The notes: generated from the sequence alone by a model not told the origin. A stretch of DNA of 5,857 nt from Lachnospiraceae bacterium (GCA_023664705.1 JAMPFE010000100.1:1-5857), one strand, 5' to 3'. Counted from the stretch's first letter, positions 1 to 5,452 are shown. Translations and numbers: made by a program.

Positions 1-169
1 GTATCTGCGATCTCATCTTTTCGGACACGGCAAGCCCCGCCGCGTCGTCGCCGGCGCGGTTTATTCTGTAACCCGAAGCGAGCTTTTCGGAGGACTTTTT
101 CAAGCCGGCTACATTAGTTTTCAATTTATTTGCCGCATTAAGCGAAGTTAAGTTGTGTTGGATGATCAT
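1..169 (-). CDS. fliC: Flagellin, N-terminal fragment (runs off the window)
   Basis: This encodes the first 56 residues of flagellin, the secreted subunit that polymerises into the flagellar filament. The translation starts MIIQHNLTSLNAANKL and continues through LASGYRINRAGDDAAGLAVS (residues 31-50). That is the highly conserved D0/D1 N-terminal helix region which packs the filament core and which TLR5 recognises in many species. The start ATG (169-167) is fixed by this family start and by AGAGG at 178-182, 8 nt upstream. The rest of the gene, including the variable domain and the C-terminal helices, lies left of the window, so total length is unknown. It is transcribed alone from a promoter at 293-321, with the MATE gene ending upstream on the same strand. 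In Bacillus the equivalent gene is called hag. Family assignment is very secure; the paralog identity is not known. Confidence 0.96.
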   Translation of the reverse strand, partial: MIIQHNLTSLNAANKLKTNVAGLKKSSEKLASGYRINRAGDDAAGLAVSEKMRSQI

Positions 170-286
170 GCCCTATGCCTCTTTTCGATCTTCGCGATAT
201 GCTCAATGTGCTAAGAATTTTGTTATTCCCGAATATTTTGATCAAACGATCAAGCAAAATCGATAACTGTTTTCGATAATTTTCTA
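170..286 (-). other. Flagellin mRNA leader with two small dyads
   Basis: If transcription starts about 7 nt after the -10 box at 293-298, the flagellin mRNA has an untranslated leader of about 117 nt. Two inverted repeats are visible. One is TTGATC-N4-GATCAA at 238-253, and the other is ATCGA-N9-TCGAT at 259-277. In Bacillus, the flagellin leader is the target of CsrA, antagonised by FliW. No clear pair of CsrA-type GGA hairpins is seen here, so a comparable control is only a possibility. Confidence 0.35.
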
Positions 287-292
287 AGTATA

Positions 293-321
293 ATTATATT
301 TTAAACTGCTCACAAAGTCAA
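293..321 (-). promoter_or_regulatory. Sigma-A type promoter of the flagellin gene
   Basis: On the minus strand, TTGACT (316-321) is followed after exactly 17 nt by a perfect TATAAT (293-298). This is a near-consensus housekeeping promoter. No convincing sigma-D/sigma-28 element (TAAA then GCCGATAT), which drives many flagellins, was seen between here and the start codon. Confidence 0.8.
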
Positions 322-462
322 GAGAGCGTTCCGATTTTCGTTATAATTGCCAAAACACGGAGCGGAATTTTGTCAATAATTTACAAGACATAAAACAAAA
401 GAAGAAAACCGCTTCCGACTATCCGTGTCTAAATTACCACAAAATTCCTCTTTGCGGCAATT

Positions 463-495
463 AAAAAAGCATCGGCGCCATTTGCCGAATCGGCA
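463..495 (-). terminator. Probable Rho-independent terminator after the MATE gene
   Basis: Immediately after the MATE stop codon the minus strand reads TCGGC, a 7-nt loop, GCCGA, three bases, then TTTTTT (463-468). A second, alternative pairing TGCCG-ATT-CGGCA overlaps the left arm. The stem is short, but the position and T-run fit an intrinsic terminator separating the MATE gene from the flagellin unit. Confidence 0.6.
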
Positions 496-496
496 G

Positions 497-1873
497 CTAC
501 CCCCCGCTGCGTATCCTTGTCGTTTTGCGATATAGCCGCAGTGTCAAAACAACAACAACCGCAAAAGAGACCGTTTCCGCAATGGGAAAAACGATCCAAA
601 TAAAATTTTCCGCTCCGGGTAAAGCGGCAAGAACCGCCGCCGACGGAAGTACGCCGATGATGAGGCGAAGCGCCGAAATGATCAGTGAAACAATCCCGCC
701 GCCGAGCGCCTGACATACTCCTTGCAGCAACACGTTAACGCCCGCGAAAATAAATCCCGTGCTGATGATATGTAAAGCGGACACACATAACGAGGAAATA
801 TCTTCCGACAGCTTAAACACTCCAACGACAAACGGCGCGAAGCACTGAAAAAGCACCAATCCTAATGCCATGATTATAAAAACGATAAATATTGCGTATT
901 TGATCGTATTTTTAACGCGGTCATACCTTTTTGCTCCAACGTTATACCCGACAATAGGCACACACGCATTGTTTAGTCCGAATGCTGGCATGAAAATAAA
1001 ATTTTGCAATTTATAATAAACGCCGTAGGCAGTAACAGCTGCTGCGGAAACACCTTTCAAAATAAAGTTCATGCCCAGTGTCATAAACCCGGTAAGCGCC
1101 TGCATCAAAATAGCCGGAGCGCCGACCTTCATAATGCCGCTGAGTATTTCCGCATCGGGCTTTAGATATTCCAACCGATTTGTTATTTCGGTATTTTTGC
1201 GAAAATGAAGCGAGGCGGTTATTACTATGGCACAGCATTGACCGATCACAGTCGCAATTGCCGCACCTGCGGCCCCCATTGCGGGAATTCCGAAATATCC
1301 GAAAATAAAGATGGGATCCAAAACGATATTAATGACCGATCCCGTCAGCTGCCCGATCATAGAATATGTTGTTTTGCCTGTTGCCTGCAGCAGCTTTTCA
1401 AAACACTTTTCGCCCATGTTGCCAAAACTCAGGCAAGTGACAAGACCTAAATAAACAGTACCGAAATTTAATACGTCCGGATCGTCCGAAAACAACGCAA
1501 TGAACGGTTTTGCAGCAAATAGACCGAAAACCAACATAACAAAGTAATATACAGTATACAGAAACATCCCATTTCCCGCTGTTTTGCCAACTCTCTCCCT
1601 ATCTCCGCATCCAAGTGCGCGGGAAAGCGATGCACCGATCCCAACGCCTGTTCCGACATTCAGAGCAGTCATAAGCATTTGGATCGGAAACGCAAGTGAC
1701 AGCGCATTTGCTGCTGCGTCCCCCGTACCCTCGATCTGTGAAACGAAAAAGGTGTCCACAATGTTGTAAAGCGCCGTTACAAGCATGGAAAGCATCAATG
1801 GAATACCCATTGATATTAAAAGCTTGCCCTCATGTAAGGTTCCCATTTTATTTTGTTTTTCGGTGTCGTTCAT
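497..1873 (-). CDS. MATE family multidrug efflux transporter
   Basis: A complete 458-aa integral membrane protein of the multidrug and toxic compound extrusion family, which exports cationic drugs in exchange for Na+ or H+. The length fits the usual 440-470 aa with about 12 membrane helices in two similar halves. Visible family features are the first helix (about residues 15-43, with ISMGIPLMLSM and YNIVDTFFVS), the half-repeat motifs LSRALGCGDRERV (83-95) and GYNVGAKRYDRV (309-320), and LDPIFIFG (185-192). The overall look is of the MepA-like branch common in Clostridia. A longer reading from a TTG at 1909 is possible, but ATG 1873 is preferred because GGAGG (1880-1884) lies 6 nt upstream. 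It stands as a single gene with its own promoter and terminator. No regulator gene is adjacent. The substrate cannot be inferred. Confidence 0.93.
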   Translation of the reverse strand: MNDTEKQNKMGTLHEGKLLISMGIPLMLSMLVTALYNIVDTFFVSQIEGTGDAAANALSLAFPIQMLMTALNVGTGVGIGASLSRALGCGDRERVGKTAGNGMFLYTVYYFVMLVFGLFAAKPFIALFSDDPDVLNFGTVYLGLVTCLSFGNMGEKCFEKLLQATGKTTYSMIGQLTGSVINIVLDPIFIFGYFGIPAMGAAGAAIATVIGQCCAIVITASLHFRKNTEITNRLEYLKPDAEILSGIMKVGAPAILMQALTGFMTLGMNFILKGVSAAAVTAYGVYYKLQNFIFMPAFGLNNACVPIVGYNVGAKRYDRVKNTIKYAIFIVFIIMALGLVLFQCFAPFVVGVFKLSEDISSLCVSALHIISTGFIFAGVNVLLQGVCQALGGGIVSLIISALRLIIGVLPSAAVLAALPGAENFIWIVFPIAETVSFAVVVVLTLRLYRKTTRIRSGG

Positions 1874-1960
1874 TTTTTGCCTCCGTTTAAATTTTTCCGC
1901 ATTTTGCAAAGGTATTTGAGCCGAGGTTATCTCGACGTTTTTTATGGTGCATTACCTATA

Positions 1961-1989
1961 ATTATACCACAAAATCACGTTTGCGTCAA
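1961..1989 (-). promoter_or_regulatory. Sigma-A promoter of the MATE gene
   Basis: On the minus strand, TTGACG (1984-1989), a 17-nt spacer and a perfect TATAAT (1961-1966) form a near-consensus promoter. The leader to the ATG at 1873 would be about 80 nt. It contains a weak dyad CGAG-N5-CTCG around 1921-1933 that could be an operator, but it is too short to claim. Confidence 0.82.
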
Positions 1990-2013
1990 TAGCAATGCCG
2001 CACCGCTCTTAGT

Positions 2014-2050
2014 TATAAAATTAAAGAAGCCGGTCTCGATGAGATCGGCT
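2014..2050 (-). terminator. Rho-independent terminator of the DUF6809-like gene
   Basis: Eight bases after the stop codon at 2059, the minus strand has AGCCGATCTC (2041-2050), loop ATC, then GAGACCGGCT (2028-2037). This is a 10-bp stem with one A-C mismatch, followed by a T-rich tail TCTTTAATTTT. It lies between this gene and the MATE promoter, so the two genes are separate units. Confidence 0.75.
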
Positions 2051-2058
2051 CCCGTCTA

Positions 2059-2322
2059 TCAAAGCTCCTTCAGCATTTCAAGCATAAGCTGCGCTCCAAC
2101 CCTAAACCCCACCGAAAAATGGTGATATGTACCGAGACTTATCTGTTCCATCTGCGCATTGTGGTATTCTTCCATAAGCTGTGCCAATTCGGGATAGCGT
2201 TCGAGGATTTTTGCCTTAACTTGTTCTGCTTTATCGCCGGCTTTGTAGTATTCGGAGCAGTTTACGTCCACCTCGTCAAACGGTACTTGACCGCCGAAAA
2301 ATAAGCCTTCCAAAATGTTCAT
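2059..2322 (-). CDS. Small DUF6809-like protein of unknown function
   Basis: An 87-aa protein beginning MNILEGLFFGGQVPFDEV and ending in FSVGFRVGAQLMLEMLKEL. The layout (N-terminal ILEGLFFG followed by a proline-containing segment, a charged middle helix of about 40 residues, and a C-terminal GFR-GA-LMLE motif) matches my memory of the DUF6809 family, small helical proteins frequent in Clostridia. No enzymatic motif is present. An in-frame TTG at 2364 would add 14 residues, but the family start favours the ATG at 2322. The ribosome binding site there (TTGGATG, about 9-10 nt upstream) is weak. It is monocistronic with a terminator just downstream. Function is unknown; the family name was recalled rather than searched. 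Confidence 0.75.
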   Translation of the reverse strand: MNILEGLFFGGQVPFDEVDVNCSEYYKAGDKAEQVKAKILERYPELAQLMEEYHNAQMEQISLGTYHHFSVGFRVGAQLMLEMLKEL

Positions 2323-2344
2323 TGATATGTCATCCAAGAATAAA

Positions 2345-2388
2345 ATTGTACAGGGATATATCAATTCTTGTCCGCTAATTGTCCGCTA
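2345..2388 (-). promoter_or_regulatory. Possible activator-type promoter of the DUF6809-like gene
   Basis: On the minus strand TACAAT (2345-2350) is a good -10 box, giving a start near 2338 and a leader of about 16 nt. There is no proper -35 hexamer; at that position GGACAA ends one copy of a direct repeat (2368-2377 and 2379-2388). A -10 with repeats over the -35 region is the layout of an activator-dependent promoter, but this is inference. Confidence 0.35.
2368..2388. repeat. Tandem direct repeat TTGTCCGCTA, period 11 bp
   Basis: The plus strand carries TTGTCCGCTA at 2368-2377 and again at 2379-2388, identical and separated by one A. The 11-bp period places both copies on the same face of the helix, as in paired binding sites for a regulator or a recombinase arm site. 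Confidence 0.7.
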
Positions 2389-2498
2389 TTAGTACGAAAA
2401 ACTATTAAAAGTTACGAAAACGAAATTTTCTAAATGCGCGAAATTTGGCTTAGCTGCGCGGTTTACGGGAAGTTAGCGAAAGTTGGAATAAGCGTTTA

Positions 2499-2527
2499 AG
2501 GACTTTCAAATCCTGTCACTCAGACCA
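2499..2527 (+). other. tRNA 3'-end-like sequence, possible attachment site remnant
   Basis: TTCAAAT (2505-2511) followed by CCTGTC and then ACTCAGACCA looks like the T-loop, 3' T-stem, acceptor strand and CCA of a tRNA gene. The 5' half is absent: the bases before the T-loop do not pair with CCTGTC, and no D-arm or anticodon arm or matching acceptor strand was found upstream. The segment also contains the dyad AGGAcTT/AAaTCCT (2499-2514). Tyrosine-recombinase elements that integrate into tRNA genes leave exactly such 3' fragments, so this may be one end of an insertion. No integrase is in the window. Confidence 0.35.
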
Positions 2528-2546
2528 ACTAATTGTTACTAAAAAG

Positions 2547-2594
2547 ATTTTTTGCCCACAAATGGCTTTGTACCGCCGTTTGTGGGCAAAAAAT
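2547..2594. terminator. 16-bp perfect inverted repeat, bidirectional terminator-like
   Basis: Arms 2547-2562 and 2579-2594 are perfect reverse complements, with the core GCCCACAAA/TTTGTGGGC flanked by six Ts on the left and six As on the right. The loop is 16 nt (2563-2578). The A/T flanks give a T-run after the stem on the minus strand and A:U closing pairs on both, the usual look of a terminator working in both directions. It could stop leftward transcription from the element or rightward transcription past the tRNA-like remnant. Confidence 0.7.
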
Positions 2595-2642
2595 TTGTGA
2601 AAAAAGGAAATCACGCACCGTAGATATTTTCGACACGAAAAT

Positions 2643-2655
2643 GGACTCGAACCCC
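2643..2655 (-). other. Antisense tRNA T-arm-like patch, copy 1
   Basis: On the minus strand GGGGTTCGAGTCC resembles a T-arm, with GGTTCGA the invariant part. No tRNA can be folded around it: the 5' side is a 10-bp palindrome CTACGCGTAG and the 3' side is TTTTCG-TGT-CGAAAA. It may be an old attachment-site fragment. It is part of the repeat unit described at 2534-2783. Confidence 0.3.
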
Positions 2656-2699
2656 CTACGCGTAGAAAATTTTTGGTCAATTTTGGTTAATATGCCCAG

Positions 2700-2752
2700 A
2701 GCGCCTGTGAATGATCTCTCGCTTCCGAGAGGTCATTCGTGGGCGCTTTTTT
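2700..2752 (+). ncRNA. Structured hairpin with T6 tail, copy 1 of a paired element
   Basis: Arms 2700-2721 and 2726-2747 form a continuous 22-bp stem closed by a 4-nt loop (CTTC). All 22 pairs form if four G-U wobbles are counted, so the structure is an RNA hairpin on the plus strand. Six Ts follow (2747-2752), giving terminator character. The arm contains AATGATCTCT facing AGAGGTCATT. An AT-rich TAATAT (2688-2693) ends 6 nt before the first base, but no good -35 lies upstream. A homologous copy is at 2856-2903. The element could be an intrinsic terminator, an attenuator or a small RNA; the sequence does not decide. Confidence 0.6.
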
Positions 2753-2784
2753 GTTGCCCTGAGATGTTACCAAAAAGATTTTTA

Positions 2785-2798
2785 GGTGATTCGAACCC
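2785..2798 (-). other. Antisense tRNA T-arm-like patch, copy 2
   Basis: The minus strand reads GGGTTCGAATCACC, again like the T-arm and acceptor junction of a tRNA, with a partial 4-of-5 stem around the loop TTCGAAT. No D-arm or anticodon arm is present on either side. It lies directly after the second copy of the 19-bp repeat, the same order as in copy 1. A decayed integration site is the favoured but unproven reading. Confidence 0.3.
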
Positions 2799-2820
2799 TT
2801 TCGATACAAAATTTTCACGG

Positions 2821-2850
2821 TTGAAATTGTGCAGATTGCACATATATAAA
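2821..2850 (+). promoter_or_regulatory. Probable promoter of the accessory operon, with dyad in the spacer
   Basis: TTGAAA (2821-2826) and TATAAA (2845-2850) are separated by 18 nt. The spacer holds a perfect dyad TGTGCA-GAT-TGCACA (2828-2842), well placed for a repressor to block polymerase. Transcription would begin near 2856, which is the first base of the second large hairpin. This is the best promoter seen ahead of the gene at 3055, giving a leader of about 200 nt. Confidence 0.5.
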
Positions 2851-2855
2851 TATGT

Positions 2856-2907
2856 AGCGCTTGTAAATGATCTCTTAATTATGAGAGGTAATTTGCAAGC
2901 GCTTTTT
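2856..2907 (+). ncRNA. Structured hairpin with T5 tail, copy 2, at the expected transcript start
   Basis: Arms 2856-2877 and 2882-2903 form a 22-position stem with a 4-nt loop (ATTA), one G-A mismatch and a few G-U pairs, then five Ts. It is homologous to the hairpin at 2700-2747: 18 of 22 bases match in the 5' arm and 16 of 22 in the 3' arm, with the same total length. Three pairs change on both sides and stay paired (C-G to T-A, G-C to A-T, G-C to A-T). The position just downstream of a promoter and upstream of an operon suggests an attenuator or a short RNA made by early termination. Confidence 0.6.
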
Positions 2908-2915
2908 CTGTTTTC

Positions 2916-3029
2916 CGACAACACGATGTTGTCGCAGTTTGCCCAAAGGCGGCGCAAGGATGCGCCGCAACAGAGGCAAACAGGCGGCAAAGTTCGGAAT
3001 GGTAAGCACATAGGCTCCTCTCGGAGCTT
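2916..3029 (+). promoter_or_regulatory. Structured 5' leader with three more hairpins before the operon
   Basis: Three stems follow one another. CGACAAC-N5-GTTGTCG lies at 2916-2934. A two-tier stem has outer arms GTTTGCC (2937-2943) and GGCAAAC (2975-2981) enclosing inner arms GCGGCGCA-AGGA-TGCGCCGC (2949-2968). AGGCTCC-TCTC-GGAGCTT lies at 3012-3029, ending 12 nt before the GGAGG at 3042-3046. No known riboswitch class was recognised. The reading frame runs open through this stretch, but translation of it has no start signal and the stems argue for an RNA role. Confidence 0.45.
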
Positions 3030-3054
3030 AAATATAATTTTGGAGGATCAACAC

Positions 3055-4506
3055 ATGATCAAAGCAACAATTCAGAACTCTCCGTATGCGACGGAGATGA
3101 CGTTTCCTTGCACGGAAACGCAGCTTTCCAAGTGGCTCGACGAGCTGCGGATGAACCCCGAACATCTCTGCCCCGCTGCAACGGTCACACAAATCGAACC
3201 CTCGGAGTTGTCGGTGCTGGAGGATTGCGAGGTATCCCTTGATGCACTGAATTATCTCGCTAAGCGATTGGACGGCATGGACGAGTTGGAGTGCAAACAA
3301 TTCTTCGCGGCGCTGACTTGCGACGAGGTGAACATCGGGTACGGGTTGAAAAATATTATCAATCTCACATTCAATCTTGACCGCTTTACGCTCATTGAGA
3401 ATACGGACGATCTGGAAAAGGTCGGTCGGACGCATATGCTGAATATTCGCGGCGGTATCTCGACTTCCGAACTCGAAAACAAGGAGTGGTTAATTGAGGA
3501 AGGCAAGAAACTGCTGGATTCAAGAAAAGGCATTCAGAACGATTACGGCTTGCTCTTCGTGAACGAGGGCATAAAATTTGAGGATTTCTTTGAGGGGACG
3601 GTCTTCCCACAATATCTTTGCGATCCCGACGCGGTCATGTCGGTCGAAATCGATTATGGCAGCAGAATCGAAACCGTCGAGCTGCCGTGCGAGGAAATTG
3701 CGATAAAAAAGGCTCTTTTTCGGCTCGGTGCAGAAAATATCAGGGATTGCCATTTGATGGTGGATACTTTCAAGGATATCCATTCCGAGTGGCAGGATAG
3801 GTTTTTGGAATTCGAGAAAACGCGGGATATTTTCGGGCTGAATAATTTGTTGAAAAACACGGATATCCGCCTGGAGCAGCCGCCGAGCGTTTTTATGACC
3901 GAGGTCGAGCGAAAGCTGCGCAGCGAGGGGTACGATGTTACCAAAGACGGAGATTTCCTTGTAATTTCACAGGGCGACCGCGCGATTGCGTGTGTGAACG
4001 ATATTCGGCTGATAAACGCTACAAACAATAATTCCGATGAGGAATATTTGAAAATTAAATCTACCGTCAGAAATATCAACGATTATTGTGAGGTTTTTGA
4101 GAAGGCTCCGCTGCTGAACGCGAATGGGCTGTCGGGGGATTATCATTGTCTTTCGGAATTTAACGGAACGGTTCTGGCGGCGAAAAATACCACGCTTGGA
4201 TTTGAATTCGTGACTTGGGAGAGGACGTTCGACGGGAAAGGTGTCACGCAGGGCAATTACTACACCAACTATTTGGCGGCAAAAGAGAATTTCGCGGTAC
4301 GTTCGGGATTGGTCGATAAACATAAAATGTTCGATGTTGCGGAGCTTGCGGATATTCGGAAATGCGTAAATTTCGTGCTTGAAAATGACGGAAATCTTCA
4401 TTTTGACGAGTACAATGAACTCAAAAAGCTGTCGGAAAAAATCTCGGAAATCGTTCCCGAACAGCGGCAGAGCGACGCTCCCGAGATGTCAATGGGAGGC
4501 GTATGA
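3055..4506 (+). CDS. ArdA/YodL-like antirestriction-type multidomain protein
   Basis: A 483-aa cytoplasmic protein with no signal peptide. Residues 1-130 resemble the ArdA/YodL-type domains of Firmicutes mobile elements: a short strand with MTFPCTETQL, then SLDALNYLAKRLDGMDE, then IINLTFNLDRF (101-111). A second, degenerate copy seems to start at about 203 (VELPCEEIAIKKALFRLG) and run to 270 (GLNNLLKNTD). Residues 275-465 are a separate domain with GFEFVTW (382-388) and NFAVRSGLVD (412-421); the next gene is a stand-alone copy of it. ArdA proteins are acidic DNA mimics that inhibit type I restriction enzymes, which would protect an incoming element. That activity is inferred here, not shown. 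Start ATG 3055 is chosen for GGAGG 8 nt upstream; the frame stays open back to 2533, but that part is structured non-coding DNA. It is the first gene of the operon and overlaps the next by 1 nt. Confidence 0.8.
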   Translation: MIKATIQNSPYATEMTFPCTETQLSKWLDELRMNPEHLCPAATVTQIEPSELSVLEDCEVSLDALNYLAKRLDGMDELECKQFFAALTCDEVNIGYGLKNIINLTFNLDRFTLIENTDDLEKVGRTHMLNIRGGISTSELENKEWLIEEGKKLLDSRKGIQNDYGLLFVNEGIKFEDFFEGTVFPQYLCDPDAVMSVEIDYGSRIETVELPCEEIAIKKALFRLGAENIRDCHLMVDTFKDIHSEWQDRFLEFEKTRDIFGLNNLLKNTDIRLEQPPSVFMTEVERKLRSEGYDVTKDGDFLVISQGDRAIACVNDIRLINATNNNSDEEYLKIKSTVRNINDYCEVFEKAPLLNANGLSGDYHCLSEFNGTVLAAKNTTLGFEFVTWERTFDGKGVTQGNYYTNYLAAKENFAVRSGLVDKHKMFDVAELADIRKCVNFVLENDGNLHFDEYNELKKLSEKISEIVPEQRQSDAPEMSMGGV

Positions 4507-5072
4507 TGAGCATTTTTATAAATGAAATCTTGCGGAAATTGCGCGAGGAAAATTACAATTTTTCCGTTGAAAATAACATGATAATTGTAATTCTGAACGG
4601 CGGCGGGGTCGTGAAAATCGGGTCGGAGGGTGGGCTTTATTTCGACCGATTTTTTACGGATAGTGAGCGCGCGGAATATTTTTCTTTGGCGCGGCTTATA
4701 ACCGAAATTTCCGAATATGTTTCGGATTTTGAAAACGGGAAATCGAACAGAGAATCCCGCGTAATTCTGGAGCATAATTCGGTGGTGCTTGCGGCGAAAT
4801 ACGATGAGAATTCCGGCTTTGAATTCGCGACGTTTTTACGAAGCGAAAACGGTAAAATTATTGCGGAAAATCTGTTCGGCGATTATGCGAAAGCAAAGGC
4901 TAATTTCGCAGTTCGCGCGGGGCTTATTGACGGCGATAAATATTTCAACTCTGACGAATTAGAAACAGTCAAATTTGCCTTGGAATTAGCGTTGAAAAAT
5001 TACGCTTATCCGGACGGAAAAATCCGCGATGAATTGGAAAAGCTGCGCGAAAAAATATGCGGCGGGAGGTGA
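4506..5072 (+). CDS. Paralog of the C-terminal domain of the preceding protein
   Basis: A 188-aa cytoplasmic protein that aligns along its length with residues 275-465 of the upstream gene. FINEILRKLREENYN matches FMTEVERKLRSEGYD, VVLAAKYDENSGFEFATF (93-110) matches the segment around GFEFVTW, NFAVRAGLID (133-142) matches NFAVRSGLVD, and LEKLREKI matches LKKLSEKI. I know this domain from proteins of Firmicutes conjugative elements, but cannot give it a function or a secure Pfam name. Start ATG 4506 overlaps the upstream TGA by 1 nt and has GGGAGG 6 nt away. ATG 4503 is possible but only 3 nt from that site. The frequent aromatic and acidic residues resemble those of its partner. The duplication followed by separation suggests the domain works on its own, perhaps as a partner of the longer protein. 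Confidence 0.8.
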   Translation: MSIFINEILRKLREENYNFSVENNMIIVILNGGGVVKIGSEGGLYFDRFFTDSERAEYFSLARLITEISEYVSDFENGKSNRESRVILEHNSVVLAAKYDENSGFEFATFLRSENGKIIAENLFGDYAKAKANFAVRAGLIDGDKYFNSDELETVKFALELALKNYAYPDGKIRDELEKLREKICGGR

Positions 5073-5076
5073 AAAT

Positions 5077-5451
5077 ATGAGGTTTAAAAATGCTATGCAC
5101 AGACGGAATTTTACGGGATATATTTCTCCGAAAAATTCAAATTATTACAGCAGCCGCAGCGAATTTGTCGCCGCGGTTTTCCTTTTGTCTGCGGACAAGC
5201 TCTTGTGGGAGCGCTCTGAATGCGCGTTCGCGAGGTATGCCGTGAATTTTGATTTAATTGATTTGAACGGGATTTCCACAGACGGATATGCGCTTTACAA
5301 GGCAGCGAGAACCGTGTACAACGGCAGCGCGGACGTTCTTTTGAGCGAGCTGTGCGATTGGACGCTGATCGACGATCCCACAATGCTGACGATTTTTTCG
5401 GGCGTGATGTTGGTCAGGAACGGCATCAGAATGCTGCATGGGAGGGCTTGA
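5077..5451 (+). CDS. Hypothetical protein, ICE accessory operon
   Basis: A 124-aa protein of unknown function. It starts MRFKNAMHRRNFTGYI and carries a hydrophobic stretch FVAAVFLLSADKLLW (29-43), then ISTDGYALYKAARTVYNG and a C-terminal LIDD...RNGIR segment. There is no signal peptide and no catalytic motif that I recognise. The opening pattern (F-x-N-x-x-H, then an aromatic-rich stretch) recalls small ICE proteins of the DUF6075 type, but the match is weak. Similar proteins occur beside ArdA-like genes in Firmicutes elements, in my recollection. Start ATG 5077 is fixed by GGGAGG (5064-5069) 7 nt upstream, inside the end of the previous gene. An upstream in-frame start at 5029 overlapping that gene is less likely. 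It is followed after 1 nt by the next gene. Confidence 0.75.
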   Translation: MRFKNAMHRRNFTGYISPKNSNYYSSRSEFVAAVFLLSADKLLWERSECAFARYAVNFDLIDLNGISTDGYALYKAARTVYNGSADVLLSELCDWTLIDDPTMLTIFSGVMLVRNGIRMLHGRA

Positions 5452-5452
5452 A

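Larger units (their letters stand above)
2534..2783 (+). repeat. Two copies of a 19-bp direct repeat at 2534-2552 and 2765-2783
   Basis: TGTTAC, then T or C, then AAAAAGATTTTT occurs at 2534-2552 and 2765-2783 with 18 of 19 bases identical, 231 bp apart. The first copy sits just after the tRNA-like end and runs into the 16-bp inverted repeat. The second sits after the first large hairpin and runs into the second tRNA T-arm-like patch. They mark the start of two related, diverged units. Confidence 0.65.

Noticed and set aside
340..376. A second flagellin promoter using TTGACA (371-376) and TATAAC (340-345)
   Set aside because: The spacer is 25 nt, too long for sigma-A; the TTGACT/TATAAT pair downstream is far better.
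525..1890. Several open frames of 60-95 codons opposite or overlapping the MATE gene
   Set aside because: They are antisense or alternate-frame shadows with no ribosome binding site and no recognisable protein features.
2440..2527. A complete tRNA gene ending in CACTCAGACCA
   Set aside because: No matching 5' acceptor strand, D-arm or anticodon arm could be found, and the 5' side of the T-stem does not pair with CCTGTC.
2534..2907. CRISPR-like array
   Set aside because: There are only two units, of unequal spacing and with diverged repeats, and there are no cas genes.
2700..2907. Insertion-sequence or MITE ends
   Set aside because: No transposase is present, no target-site duplication flanks the hairpins, and the T-runs on one strand only point to RNA function.
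3033..3038. Perfect TATAAT as a promoter for the 3055 gene
   Set aside because: It lies only 3 nt before the Shine-Dalgarno site, so the transcript would begin at or inside it, and there is no -35 box at the proper distance.
2533..3054. N-terminal extension of the 3055 gene by 174 codons in an open frame
   Set aside because: The stretch contains strong hairpins with T-runs and a promoter, its translation looks like a spurious reading of tRNA fragments, and a clear GGAGG sits 8 nt before ATG 3055.
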